Below the pieces are notes generated by a model. That model made no database searches. It was not told where the DNA came from and saw only the letters and a program-made list of their open reading frames with translations. From Halococcus morrhuae DSM 1307 (lineage in GTDB: Archaea; Halobacteriota; Halobacteria; Halobacteriales; Halococcaceae): a stretch of 46,179 nucleotides of DNA. How positions within the stretch are numbered: the first letter of the stretch is position 1; every line of letters begins with the position of its first letter. Both the position numbers and the translations under genes were made by a program. Shown here in pieces: positions 15,756 through 23,671 of the stretch. The stretch lies in the NCBI RefSeq assembly GCF_000336695.1, contig NZ_AOMC01000096.1, forward strand, positions 70,681 to 116,859, read 5' to 3'.

Positions 15756-17755
15756 GCACGACCGACCGAGTCGCTGCAACCGTCGGCGACTACCTCCCCG
15801 AGCGCTCCAGCCCGACGTGGTACGTCCTCGCGCTCGCACTGGCGCTGTTCGTGGGCTTCTCGATCTATCTCTCCCTACTCTACCGGAGCTTCTGGCTCAC
15901 GGGCGCCGACTTCGGCAGCTACATCCACATGTTCGAGAGCACCCTGCACGGCCAGGGCTTCCTCGAACAGGGCAAATACACCGTCCGCGGGCCCGAGAGC
16001 TCCTACTGGGGCGGCCACTTCACGGCGACGCTGCTGGCCTTCCTGCCCATCTACGCGCTCGTCCCGTCGCCGTACACGCTGCTCGTGATCAAGTCCGGGC
16101 TGCTCGCCGCGAGCGTGCCGATGCTCTGGGTGCTCGCGCGCAGCCACATCGAGAGCGACCGGCTCGCCGGCCTGCTGACGGCCTCGTACGCGCTCAATCC
16201 CTTCCTCTGGTCGGCGTGGCTGTTCGATTTCCAGGAGCAGATCCTCCTGCCGCTGTTGATCTTCGCGGCCTACTACACCTACTCCGAGCGGCGCTACATC
16301 GCCTTCCTCGCCTTCCTCACGCTCGTACTGTTCACCAACGAGTTCACGACGATCCTCGTCGGCGGCTTCCTCGTCGGGCTCGTCGTGGTCTCGTTCCGTG
16401 GGGGCCGACTCCGGCGTGAGGCTCCGTATATCGGTGTTGCGGCCGGCATCCTCGTCGTCGCGCGCTGGGTTTCAGGGTGGGCCATTGGCCAGTACACCGA
16501 CGCCTCGGGACTGCCGACGGACGTCATCGCGGCCCCGCTTCAGCCGTTCGTCGAGGGGTCGCGGGTGGGGATCGGCCAGCTGATCACGATCGTGCTCGGC
16601 AATCCCGAGCTCATCATCGACTCGGTCTCGATCGCGATCTTCGACAAGGTGGTCTATCTCGTGCTCCTCCTCCTGCCCGTGCTCTTCCTCGCGGTCGGCG
16701 ACGAGCTCACGCTCGGCTCGCTGATCCCCTTCATCGGCTTCGCGTGGGTGTTCGCCGGTCGCGACGTCTACTACACGTTCGGCGCACACTACCCGCTCTA
16801 CCTGCTCCCGTTCGTCTACATCGGTGCGGTGCGCGTGCTCGCACACATCGACACCAGCGAGATCGTCGACACCGAGAGCGCGCGTGCCTCGGCACGAACG
16901 GTGTTGTCGGGACTGCTCGCGCTCGTGTTGGTGGTGAACCTCGCGGTCGGCGTCGCCATCGGTGCGGAGAAAAACGCCGTGCCGGGAACGAACGACCACA
17001 CCGAGATGCTGGAGGAGGGCATCGACACGGTTCCCGAGAACGCCTCGCTACTCACTCAGAATGACGTCTTCCCCCACGTCGCCGAGCGGCCGAACGCGAC
17101 CTTCAGCGCCAACCGGACGCTGTTCTATCGCTATCAACGCAACAACCAGAAGCCGACACCCGAGTATATCCTCCTCGATACGAAGCTCGAAACCCAGGGT
17201 GTCGAGTGGGCACAGCCGATCCGATCGACCTACGCCAACCAGTTCGGCACGGAGTATGGCCTCGTGCGCTACGACGACGAGGTGTGGGTGTTCAAACGCG
17301 GCTACAACGGCTCTCCCGACGGAATTCGCGGGAACTACACCGTCGAGCCGCGCACGTACGAGCTGAACGACTTCATCCCGAACGACGCGCTGCGGATCGA
17401 CGGCCAGCTCGTCGGCTCGGGCGGCGGTGAGGGTACCTACTACTGGTACGGCCCGGGAACGATGCTGCCGCCCGGCGAGTACACGGCGACGTTCAGGGTC
17501 AACGCGACCAGCGCCGGCGAGCAGCCGGTCGCCAACCTCGAAGTCGCCGCGGGCACCACACCACGGCCGGTCGCGACCGAGAACGTCACGAACACCGACG
17601 GCCTCGAAACTGTCACTGTCCCGTTCACGCTCGATCGGATGCACTCGAACGTCGAGTTCCGCGCTTCGCAAGCCGGCGGCGCGGGGCGGTTCGCGCTCGA
17701 AAACGTCACCGTCCAGTCGGCCCCGGGGTCGAACAGTAGTACGGGCACGAACTGA
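15752..17755 (+). CDS. DUF2079 family polytopic membrane protein, copy 2
   Basis: A 667-residue tandem paralogue of the preceding gene, overlapping it by four bases (ATGA). The two match almost residue for residue at SPTWYVLALALALFVGFSIY, FDFQEQILLPL, LVLFTNEF and FGAHYPLYLLPFVYIGA, and share the C-terminal layout with LPPGEYTATFRVNATSAGEQP. Differences concentrate in loops and the extracytoplasmic domain, so the copies may handle different sugars or form a pair. Membrane topology is as for copy 1. This is the last gene of the glycan-like operon. Confidence 0.8.
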   Translation: MSTTDRVAATVGDYLPERSSPTWYVLALALALFVGFSIYLSLLYRSFWLTGADFGSYIHMFESTLHGQGFLEQGKYTVRGPESSYWGGHFTATLLAFLPIYALVPSPYTLLVIKSGLLAASVPMLWVLARSHIESDRLAGLLTASYALNPFLWSAWLFDFQEQILLPLLIFAAYYTYSERRYIAFLAFLTLVLFTNEFTTILVGGFLVGLVVVSFRGGRLRREAPYIGVAAGILVVARWVSGWAIGQYTDASGLPTDVIAAPLQPFVEGSRVGIGQLITIVLGNPELIIDSVSIAIFDKVVYLVLLLLPVLFLAVGDELTLGSLIPFIGFAWVFAGRDVYYTFGAHYPLYLLPFVYIGAVRVLAHIDTSEIVDTESARASARTVLSGLLALVLVVNLAVGVAIGAEKNAVPGTNDHTEMLEEGIDTVPENASLLTQNDVFPHVAERPNATFSANRTLFYRYQRNNQKPTPEYILLDTKLETQGVEWAQPIRSTYANQFGTEYGLVRYDDEVWVFKRGYNGSPDGIRGNYTVEPRTYELNDFIPNDALRIDGQLVGSGGGEGTYYWYGPGTMLPPGEYTATFRVNATSAGEQPVANLEVAAGTTPRPVATENVTNTDGLETVTVPFTLDRMHSNVEFRASQAGGAGRFALENVTVQSAPGSNSSTGTN

Positions 17756-17806
17756 CGGATCCGCCGTGTCGAATGCGGAAGCTGTTTTTCGTCCAAGCGC
17801 CGAGGA

Positions 17807-19231
17807 ATGAGTATGCGCGAGGAAGTGCGAGCGTATTGCCGAGCCGCCGTGTCGCGCTCGCGGCGGTTCGAGCGGCGGGAGTTCCACGAGTTCCGCCGCT
17901 GGCTGGAGAGCACGCGAAACCTCGTCCATCTGTCGGTCGTGCTGTTCGTCCCCCTGCTGGTCGGGCTGGTGACGCTCGTTGCGAACGCGACGAACCTCTC
18001 CTTTCTGCTCTTTCCGCCGCTCGCCTCCGGGGCATACCTACTGTTCGCCCACCCCGAGGAGCGCTACTCGTCGCCGCTACGGTTCGTCGCAGGGCTGACC
18101 GTCGGCGCGCTGTGTGGCTGGCTCGCCATCGAGCTGACGGGCTGGCTGTTCTACGCCGGCGGTCCCGGATCGATCCACGCTCCCAGCGCTGCACTCGCGA
18201 TGTTGCTCACGGGCGCGGCGACGTGGGCGTTCAGCATCGAGGAGCCCGCGGCGTTCTCGACGGCGCTGCTCGCGGTCGTCGACGACGCGCCGGGGTTCAG
18301 TTACGTGCTCAGCATCGCCGTATCGAGCCTGCTTGTTGCTGGCGTGTTCGTGCTCTGGCACCGGCGTGTCTATCGCCACCGGGCGCGCTATCTCTACCAG
18401 TCGACCAAGGGTGACGATCACGTCCTCGTCCCGATGCGTGGCGATCACGCCGACGCGACCGCGTCCTTCGGCGCACGCATCGCCGCCGCCCACGACGCCG
18501 GGAAGGTCGTCTTGCTCGATATCGTCGAGTCGCCCAAAGATGTCGCCACCGACGGCGGGACGGAGAGGGAAGTATCGACGGCAACGAAGACCCACGCCAG
18601 CCATCTCGAAGCGTGTGCCGAGCGGATCGAGGAGACGATGGACGTACCCTGCGAGGTGGTCGTCATCGAGCGCGGGGCGGAAGCACCCGCAACGACGGCG
18701 CTCGGAGCCGCCCGCGAGGCCAACTGCGATCTCATCGTGACGCCGTACGAACGCGCCGACGGCCGCACCGCCTCGTTCGTCACCTCGCTCTTCCGGACCG
18801 ACATGGACGTGATCGCCCACCGCTCGGCCGACGGTCGCACCAGCTGGTCGCGGGTGCTCGTCTCGGTCCGGCGCGCGAGCGACGTCGCCCACAGCATGCT
18901 CGATTTCGCCTGCCGGCTCACCGGACGGTCGGGAAAGGTGAGCCTCTGTCACTGCATCGACAGCGAGTACGAACGCCGCGACGCCGAGAGCATGCTCGCC
19001 GAGCTCGTCGAGACGTTCGCCGAGCGGATCGAGACCCGCGTCGCCCACGGCCCGATCGAGGAGTTCCTCGCCGACGCCTCGTCGCGCCAGAACCTCCTCA
19101 TGCTCGGCGCGAGCGCCGACCGCAGCGCCGTCTCGCGGCTGCTCTCGCCGGCGACCTTCCAGCGCCTCCACGATATCGAATGTGACGTCGCCATCGTCGA
19201 CCGGCGCTATCGGCCGCTCGAACGGGAGTGA
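17807..19231 (+). CDS. HPP-like membrane domain fused to UspA domains
   Basis: A 474-residue protein. After a charged N-terminus come about four or five helices (residues ~42-195) resembling the HPP family (FLLFPPLASGAYLLFAHPEE, SIHAPSAALAMLL). From about residue 203 a UspA-like domain follows (DDHVLVPMRGDHADATASF, then ANCDLIVTPYERADG), and a second, weaker Usp-like unit begins near residue 345 (SWSRVLVSVRRASDV, ending MLGASADRSAVSRLL). The likely role is a membrane-anchored stress or transport regulator. ATG 17807 follows a TTTTT box by about 25 bp; a second in-frame ATG is at 17813. Confidence 0.78.
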   Translation: MSMREEVRAYCRAAVSRSRRFERREFHEFRRWLESTRNLVHLSVVLFVPLLVGLVTLVANATNLSFLLFPPLASGAYLLFAHPEERYSSPLRFVAGLTVGALCGWLAIELTGWLFYAGGPGSIHAPSAALAMLLTGAATWAFSIEEPAAFSTALLAVVDDAPGFSYVLSIAVSSLLVAGVFVLWHRRVYRHRARYLYQSTKGDDHVLVPMRGDHADATASFGARIAAAHDAGKVVLLDIVESPKDVATDGGTEREVSTATKTHASHLEACAERIEETMDVPCEVVVIERGAEAPATTALGAAREANCDLIVTPYERADGRTASFVTSLFRTDMDVIAHRSADGRTSWSRVLVSVRRASDVAHSMLDFACRLTGRSGKVSLCHCIDSEYERRDAESMLAELVETFAERIETRVAHGPIEEFLADASSRQNLLMLGASADRSAVSRLLSPATFQRLHDIECDVAIVDRRYRPLERE

Positions 19232-19404
19232 GAACAACCTACTTCTAAGCGGAATACACATCATATTGATTTTTGTACCCGTCCGAATATTTGTAAATGG
19301 TCGATGAATTATATACGGTGTATCTAGTGATGGAAGCAACAGTTATCTAAGGAATCTCGAAAGTAATTACCTATGTTTGCGTACCCTCAAAGCCATCTAC
19401 AAGT

Positions 19405-20634
19405 ATGAGTGCTAACGCCCGGGTCACTCGTGACTTCACAACATGGAAAGAACACGAATTATTGAGAGAACGGGTTTCCTCCTATTTCGGCGGAAGCGAC
19501 TATGCGGATCGAAAAGGGATTTTGCGCGCTGTTTCAGAGCTGACTTCAAGAGGAGACATTGCCGAAGGCGATCGATCATATGAATATTGTATAGAGTACG
19601 TAACAAGAGGATGGTTCGTTAACTCGACGCTCAACGCATCAAAGGATCTCGGAGAGACAGTCAAGCATCCAAACAGTACAAACTATAGATTATGTCTGTT
19701 TTCCTGTGGTTTGACTGAGAATCTTATGGAATGGGATTTTCAAAGCCAAGAGCAAATGATAATCAAATATGAGGAAGAGTTTTCGGAGAGATCAATGTTT
19801 CAATATCTAAAATCACGCGTCTATTCTAACGGTTACAGTAGTGAACACAAAAGAAAGGCATTAACAGCGGGATATAAGGCGGCAAAGCAAATTCCCGAGA
19901 ATCCAAACGTATATGCACAGTTCGCCTACGCTGTATCTCAGGGATATCCACATATAGACGGCGAATATATTGAAATCGGGGGAGATACAATTGGCATCGA
20001 TGATCTTTGGGAAGAGGCAATGCAATATGTCCAACTTGCTTTGAAGATTGATGATGGAAATATAGGATATAGATTAGCGTTGTCGAATCTTCACGAAGTG
20101 GTACAAAATTATGACCAAGCAAAAAAGTCCCTCAAACAGATTCGTGAAATGTCTGGGGGTTCCCACGTAGATGAAGGATATAATGTGCCTCCACATGGGA
20201 ATATAGATATAAGATCTAAATTATGGGAAATTAGTCAGAAAGATATACAGTCAGAGATTGAATCTGATGTCGATAATATTAACACATCTGTTTCAGACCT
20301 TGAACAAAGAGTGGAGGAAACTAAGCAAAGTATTGACAACGCATCTGAGCGCTATAGAGATCAAGCACTGCAGTTCATAGGTTTCTTTGCCGCAGTTGTA
20401 GCAGTGATTCTGAGCTCTATAGAAATCGCAACAAGCTTTTCATCCTTCGCTGAAGCAGGGGGTCTCTTGTTGATTCTTACAGGAGGGATTATTTTAGCAT
20501 TTAGTGGTCTCAGTTTTTCTTTGCGATACTCACGGTCGGGAGGTTACAACAGAAGGTTACTCCTCCTTCCAGCAGTCGGTATTTTGTTGATAATTGTTGG
20601 CTTTGGGGTGCCGCTTATGGACCTCTACAGATAG
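19405..20634 (+). CDS. AT-rich orphan: helical-repeat, coiled-coil, membrane-anchored protein
   Basis: A 409-residue protein unlike its neighbours in base composition: codons such as ATA, AAA, AGA and TTA are common, whereas flanking genes are GC-rich. Residues ~120-250 are alpha-helical and TPR-like (EHKRKALTAGYKAAKQIPENP, then WEEAMQYVQLALKIDDGN). Residues ~275-315 form a probable coiled coil (VDNINTSVSDLEQRVEETKQ). Three hydrophobic helices follow (~322-341, 350-373, 384-406). The layout resembles membrane-tethered effector or defence-associated proteins, but I recognise no family. It sits just beyond the 3' end of a tRNA-Thr gene, a typical integration site, suggesting horizontal acquisition. 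Confidence 0.7.
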   Translation: MSANARVTRDFTTWKEHELLRERVSSYFGGSDYADRKGILRAVSELTSRGDIAEGDRSYEYCIEYVTRGWFVNSTLNASKDLGETVKHPNSTNYRLCLFSCGLTENLMEWDFQSQEQMIIKYEEEFSERSMFQYLKSRVYSNGYSSEHKRKALTAGYKAAKQIPENPNVYAQFAYAVSQGYPHIDGEYIEIGGDTIGIDDLWEEAMQYVQLALKIDDGNIGYRLALSNLHEVVQNYDQAKKSLKQIREMSGGSHVDEGYNVPPHGNIDIRSKLWEISQKDIQSEIESDVDNINTSVSDLEQRVEETKQSIDNASERYRDQALQFIGFFAAVVAVILSSIEIATSFSSFAEAGGLLLILTGGIILAFSGLSFSLRYSRSGGYNRRLLLLPAVGILLIIVGFGVPLMDLYR

Positions 20635-20691
20635 AATACATTTGTGTTGTGGGGTAATTTATCTTTCTGCCTGTATCTCAAAACTTTTGTA

Positions 20692-20766
20692 AGCCGGTGG
20701 GGGGATTTGAACCCTCGGCCTAATCCTTACGAAGGATTCGCTCTAGCCAGTCTGAGCTACACCGGC
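20692..20766 (-). tRNA. tRNA-Thr (anticodon CGT)
   Basis: A 75-nt cloverleaf on the minus strand. The acceptor stem GCCGGTG/CACCGGC is perfect, the D arm is GCTC...GAGC, and the anticodon stem AATCC/GGATT encloses TTCGTAA, giving CGT for Thr. The T arm GAGGG-TTCAAAT-CCCCC has one A-C mismatch. No intron and no encoded CCA are seen. A TATA-like box at 20792-20798 lies about 25 bp upstream. Confidence 0.93.
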
Positions 20767-20830
20767 CTGCTTCCAACTGCGCCCACGAACGGTATAATCG
20801 TTGCGAATCGCCGTGACCGACCGCGATCGG

Positions 20831-21808
20831 TCACCCGCGCAGTCGCACGTCGAGGCAGACGTTCAGCTCGTGGGGCGCGTACGAGCGCACCGACTGGCGG
20901 GTCTCGACCGTGACCTCGTACTCCTCGGCGGCCGCACGGATCGCGCGCTCGCCGGGGCCGTAGGGGTCCGACTCGTGCTGGATGTCGTAGTAGTGGAGCA
21001 GGCAGTCGTCGCTCGCGAGGCGCACCGCCGCGTCGAGGAACTCGTCGGCGCTGTGGGGCAGGTTCATGACGAGCCGATCGGCCCAGCCCTCGTACTCCTC
21101 GGCAACCGTGCGTACGTCGCCCTCGATGGCCGTGACCCGCTCCGCGACGTCGTTGCGCCGTGCGTTCTCGCGGAGGTAGTCGACGGCCACGGGGTTCAGA
21201 TCGACGGCGACGACTGCCGCCCCACGCTTGGCCGCCGGGATCGCGAACGGGCCGACGCCGGCGAACATGTCGACCACTCGCTCGTCCGCCGCGATTTTCT
21301 CGGTCACGCGGTGGCGCTCGGTCGCCAGTCGGGGCGAGAAGTACACCTCGGCGATGTCGAGGGCGAACTCGCAGCCGTACTCGCGATGGACGGTTTCGGT
21401 GCTGCCGCCGGCGAGGTGGTCCCACTCGCGGGTGCGGAACTCGCCGGTGACCTTCGAGGCACGGTTCAGCACCGTCTCGACGGGGAGCGCCGACTCCATC
21501 ACCGCCGCCGCGATCCGCTCGGCGCGCTCGGGATCGTCCTCGTCGACGAGCACGACGTCGCCGAGGCGCTCGTAGGTCGGCTCGAAGCCCAGGATGTCCG
21601 CGGGCATCTCCTGCGTCTCGCGTACCGGTGCGTCGTGTGTGACGACCGCGTACTCGTCGGGAACCGCCTCGCTGTCGGTGACGGGGATGAAGATCGATCC
21701 GTCGACGACGGTGATCTCGTGGTCGCGATCGACGAGTTCGTGCTCGGCGAGCGCCGCCCGCACGGTTTCGCCGTTCTCGCGCGCGGCGCGGACGCACGGC
21801 AGTTCCAT
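20831..21808 (-). CDS. trm5: tRNA (guanine37-N1)-methyltransferase Trm5
   Basis: Methylates G37 beside the anticodon using S-adenosylmethionine, guarding the reading frame. The 325-residue protein has the expected N-terminal part, then REWDHLAGGSTETVHREYGC, the SAM-binding motif VVDMFAGVGPFAIPAAKRG near residue 200, AVDLNPVAVDYLRENAR, and the catalytic NLPHSADEFL. It is transcribed toward the tRNA-Thr gene on the same strand; that tRNA has A37, so it should not be a substrate. ATG 21808 fits the family N-terminus. Confidence 0.9.
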   Translation of the reverse strand: MELPCVRAARENGETVRAALAEHELVDRDHEITVVDGSIFIPVTDSEAVPDEYAVVTHDAPVRETQEMPADILGFEPTYERLGDVVLVDEDDPERAERIAAAVMESALPVETVLNRASKVTGEFRTREWDHLAGGSTETVHREYGCEFALDIAEVYFSPRLATERHRVTEKIAADERVVDMFAGVGPFAIPAAKRGAAVVAVDLNPVAVDYLRENARRNDVAERVTAIEGDVRTVAEEYEGWADRLVMNLPHSADEFLDAAVRLASDDCLLHYYDIQHESDPYGPGERAIRAAAEEYEVTVETRQSVRSYAPHELNVCLDVRLRG

Positions 21809-21904
21809 GCCCGCAGTCGCCGCCGGGACGGCCTAAGCGTGGCGTTTCGATGCGGTGGTCCCCGGTGCGAATCGTTTAATCCGCCCGCCGCCCGAGGCGG
21901 GCCA

Positions 21905-22660
21905 ATGCTCACCTTCGTCGGGCTCGGTCTCTACGACGAGCGCTCGATCACGGTCCAGGGTCAGGAAGCGCTCCGGGACGCCGATCGTGTCTTCGCCGAG
22001 TTCTACACCAGCAGGCTCGTCGGGACCACGATCGAGGAACTCGAATCCCATCACGGGATCGCCATCGAGGTCCGCGATCGAGCGGGCGTCGAACAGGAGC
22101 CGGCACCGATCCTGGATGCGGCCGAAGCGGGTTCGACAGTGTTTCTCGTCGCCGGCGATCCGATGGTCTCGACGACGCATACGGATCTCCGGCTTCGCGC
22201 CCACGAGCGTGGCATCGAGACGCGGATCGTCCACGGAACGACCGCTCAGACCGCCGCGGGCTCGCTCACCGGCCTCCAGAACTACCGCTTCGGCAAGGCG
22301 ACGACGATCCCCTTCGCCTACCGGGACCGACCGATTCCCGAGAGTGTCGTCGAAACGATCGAGGGCAACCGCGATCGTGGGCTCCACACGCTCTGCTATC
22401 TCGATATCAAGGCCGCCGAGGGGCGATACATGAGCGCCGATGTCGCCGCTGCGCGGCTCGCGCCCGAACTCGATGGGCTGGGAGTCGTCGTCGCCCGTGC
22501 CGGCAGTCCCGAGCCGCTCGTGGTCGCCGATCGACTGTCGGCGCTCGCGGGGGGTGCGTTCGGCGACCCGCTCCACCTGCTCGTGCTTCCGGGCGAGCTC
22601 CACCATCTCGAACGCGAGGCGCTCGAAGCGCTCGCGGACGCACCGCCCGAGCTACTCTGA
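21905..22660 (+). CDS. dphB: Diphthine synthase
   Basis: Methylates the modified histidine of elongation factor 2 during diphthamide synthesis, using SAM. The 251-residue protein shows the family start MLTFVGLGLYDERSIT, then VFAEFYTSRLVG, FLVAGDPMVSTTH and GRYMSADVAA. The open frame extends far upstream, but that part is antisense to trm5. ATG 21905 follows a TTTAAT box by 28 bp, so the mRNA is probably leaderless. Its 3' end overlaps the convergent artA gene by nine bases. Confidence 0.92.
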   Translation: MLTFVGLGLYDERSITVQGQEALRDADRVFAEFYTSRLVGTTIEELESHHGIAIEVRDRAGVEQEPAPILDAAEAGSTVFLVAGDPMVSTTHTDLRLRAHERGIETRIVHGTTAQTAAGSLTGLQNYRFGKATTIPFAYRDRPIPESVVETIEGNRDRGLHTLCYLDIKAAEGRYMSADVAAARLAPELDGLGVVVARAGSPEPLVVADRLSALAGGAFGDPLHLLVLPGELHHLEREALEALADAPPELL

Positions 22661-23626
22661 ACTGTCGGTTTCGGTGACGCCGCCGTCGGCGCGAACCGTC
22701 GTCCCGAGCGCATCCTGAAGGTCGTACTCCGTGCCGGTAGCCATGAACAGCACGTCCTCGATGACGACCATGATCTCGGGGAGTTCGCGGACGACGACCC
22801 AGGTGATGGCGACGAGCGCCAGCACCGAGAGGCTCTGGGCGAGCACGCGATCGACGATGAAATACGAGACCTTGTACGGGTCGCTCGCGCCGAACAGACC
22901 CATCACGATGTCGGGGAAGACGTGGAACTTCTGGAGGCCGAAGCCGAGCCCGATGAGGACGTTGCGGACGAGGTTCAGCGCGTAGATCACCGGGATCGAG
23001 ACGGCGAGCGCGCGGAGCTTGCGCGAGAGCGGGGCCGACGTCGCGGCGATCAGCCCGCCGAAGATGGCCATGCTGCCGATGCCGGTGCAGGCGATCAGAA
23101 TGGTGTAGGTGATCGTGTGGCCGCCGTCGGCGAACCAGAACGTGCTCTGATAGGCGGGGTAGGTTCCGTCCGGCACCATCGCCCCCGAGACGACCGTCGG
23201 CTCCGCGCCGATGAGTTCCATCAGAAAGGCAGTCTGGCTCGTCACGCTCTCGATGAGGAACTCCTGAAGGGCGGTGATCGTCTCGAACGGGAAGAAGATG
23301 ATACCCATCGCGGCGACCGCCCGCGAGAGTACGAACAGCGAGTCACGCCCACGGGCGAGCAGGAGGCCAGCGTAGACGCTCGCCGGGATCGCCACGAGCA
23401 CCCCGATCCCCTCGATGAAGCTCTTCTGGACGAACGCGAAGTGATGGAACACCGAGAGCCAGAAGACGGCGAACAGCAGCCACGCGGCGACCGTCACCGG
23501 CCGGGCGAAGCGGCTGTCACGCCACGAGAGCACGCCGCCGGCGCTGAAGGCGAGCACGGACAGCCACGCCAGCGGATCGGAGAACTTGCCGAACCACGCG
23601 AGCGCGGCGAGCAGTCCGTCGATCAT
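22652..23626 (-). CDS. artA: Archaeosortase A
   Basis: Polytopic membrane transpeptidase that removes the C-terminal PGF-CTERM tripartite signal from surface proteins and links them to lipid. The 324-residue protein has about eight helices. The catalytic Cys is C180 in IACTGIGSMAIF, with R221 in LNLVRNVL and R260 in YFIVDRVLAQS; the 41- and 39-residue spacings equal those I recall for the Haloferax enzyme (C173, R214, R253). Directly downstream on the same strand is a PGF-CTERM protein, a natural substrate. The 3' end overlaps dphB. Confidence 0.92.
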   Translation of the reverse strand: MIDGLLAALAWFGKFSDPLAWLSVLAFSAGGVLSWRDSRFARPVTVAAWLLFAVFWLSVFHHFAFVQKSFIEGIGVLVAIPASVYAGLLLARGRDSLFVLSRAVAAMGIIFFPFETITALQEFLIESVTSQTAFLMELIGAEPTVVSGAMVPDGTYPAYQSTFWFADGGHTITYTILIACTGIGSMAIFGGLIAATSAPLSRKLRALAVSIPVIYALNLVRNVLIGLGFGLQKFHVFPDIVMGLFGASDPYKVSYFIVDRVLAQSLSVLALVAITWVVVRELPEIMVVIEDVLFMATGTEYDLQDALGTTVRADGGVTETDSSE

Positions 23627-23671
23627 TCGCCGACTCTACGACGATCGGCAGTATAGCTTTTGCCGTTGGCC

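Noticed and set aside
19232-19404. Left attachment-site copy of the tRNA-Thr 3' end
   Set aside because: Looked for a repeat of the tRNA 3' sequence here and found none, so a classical tRNA-integrated element is not shown.
20801-21904. N-terminal extension of dphB by 368 codons
   Set aside because: Antisense to trm5; the family start is at 21905 with a well-placed TATA-like box.
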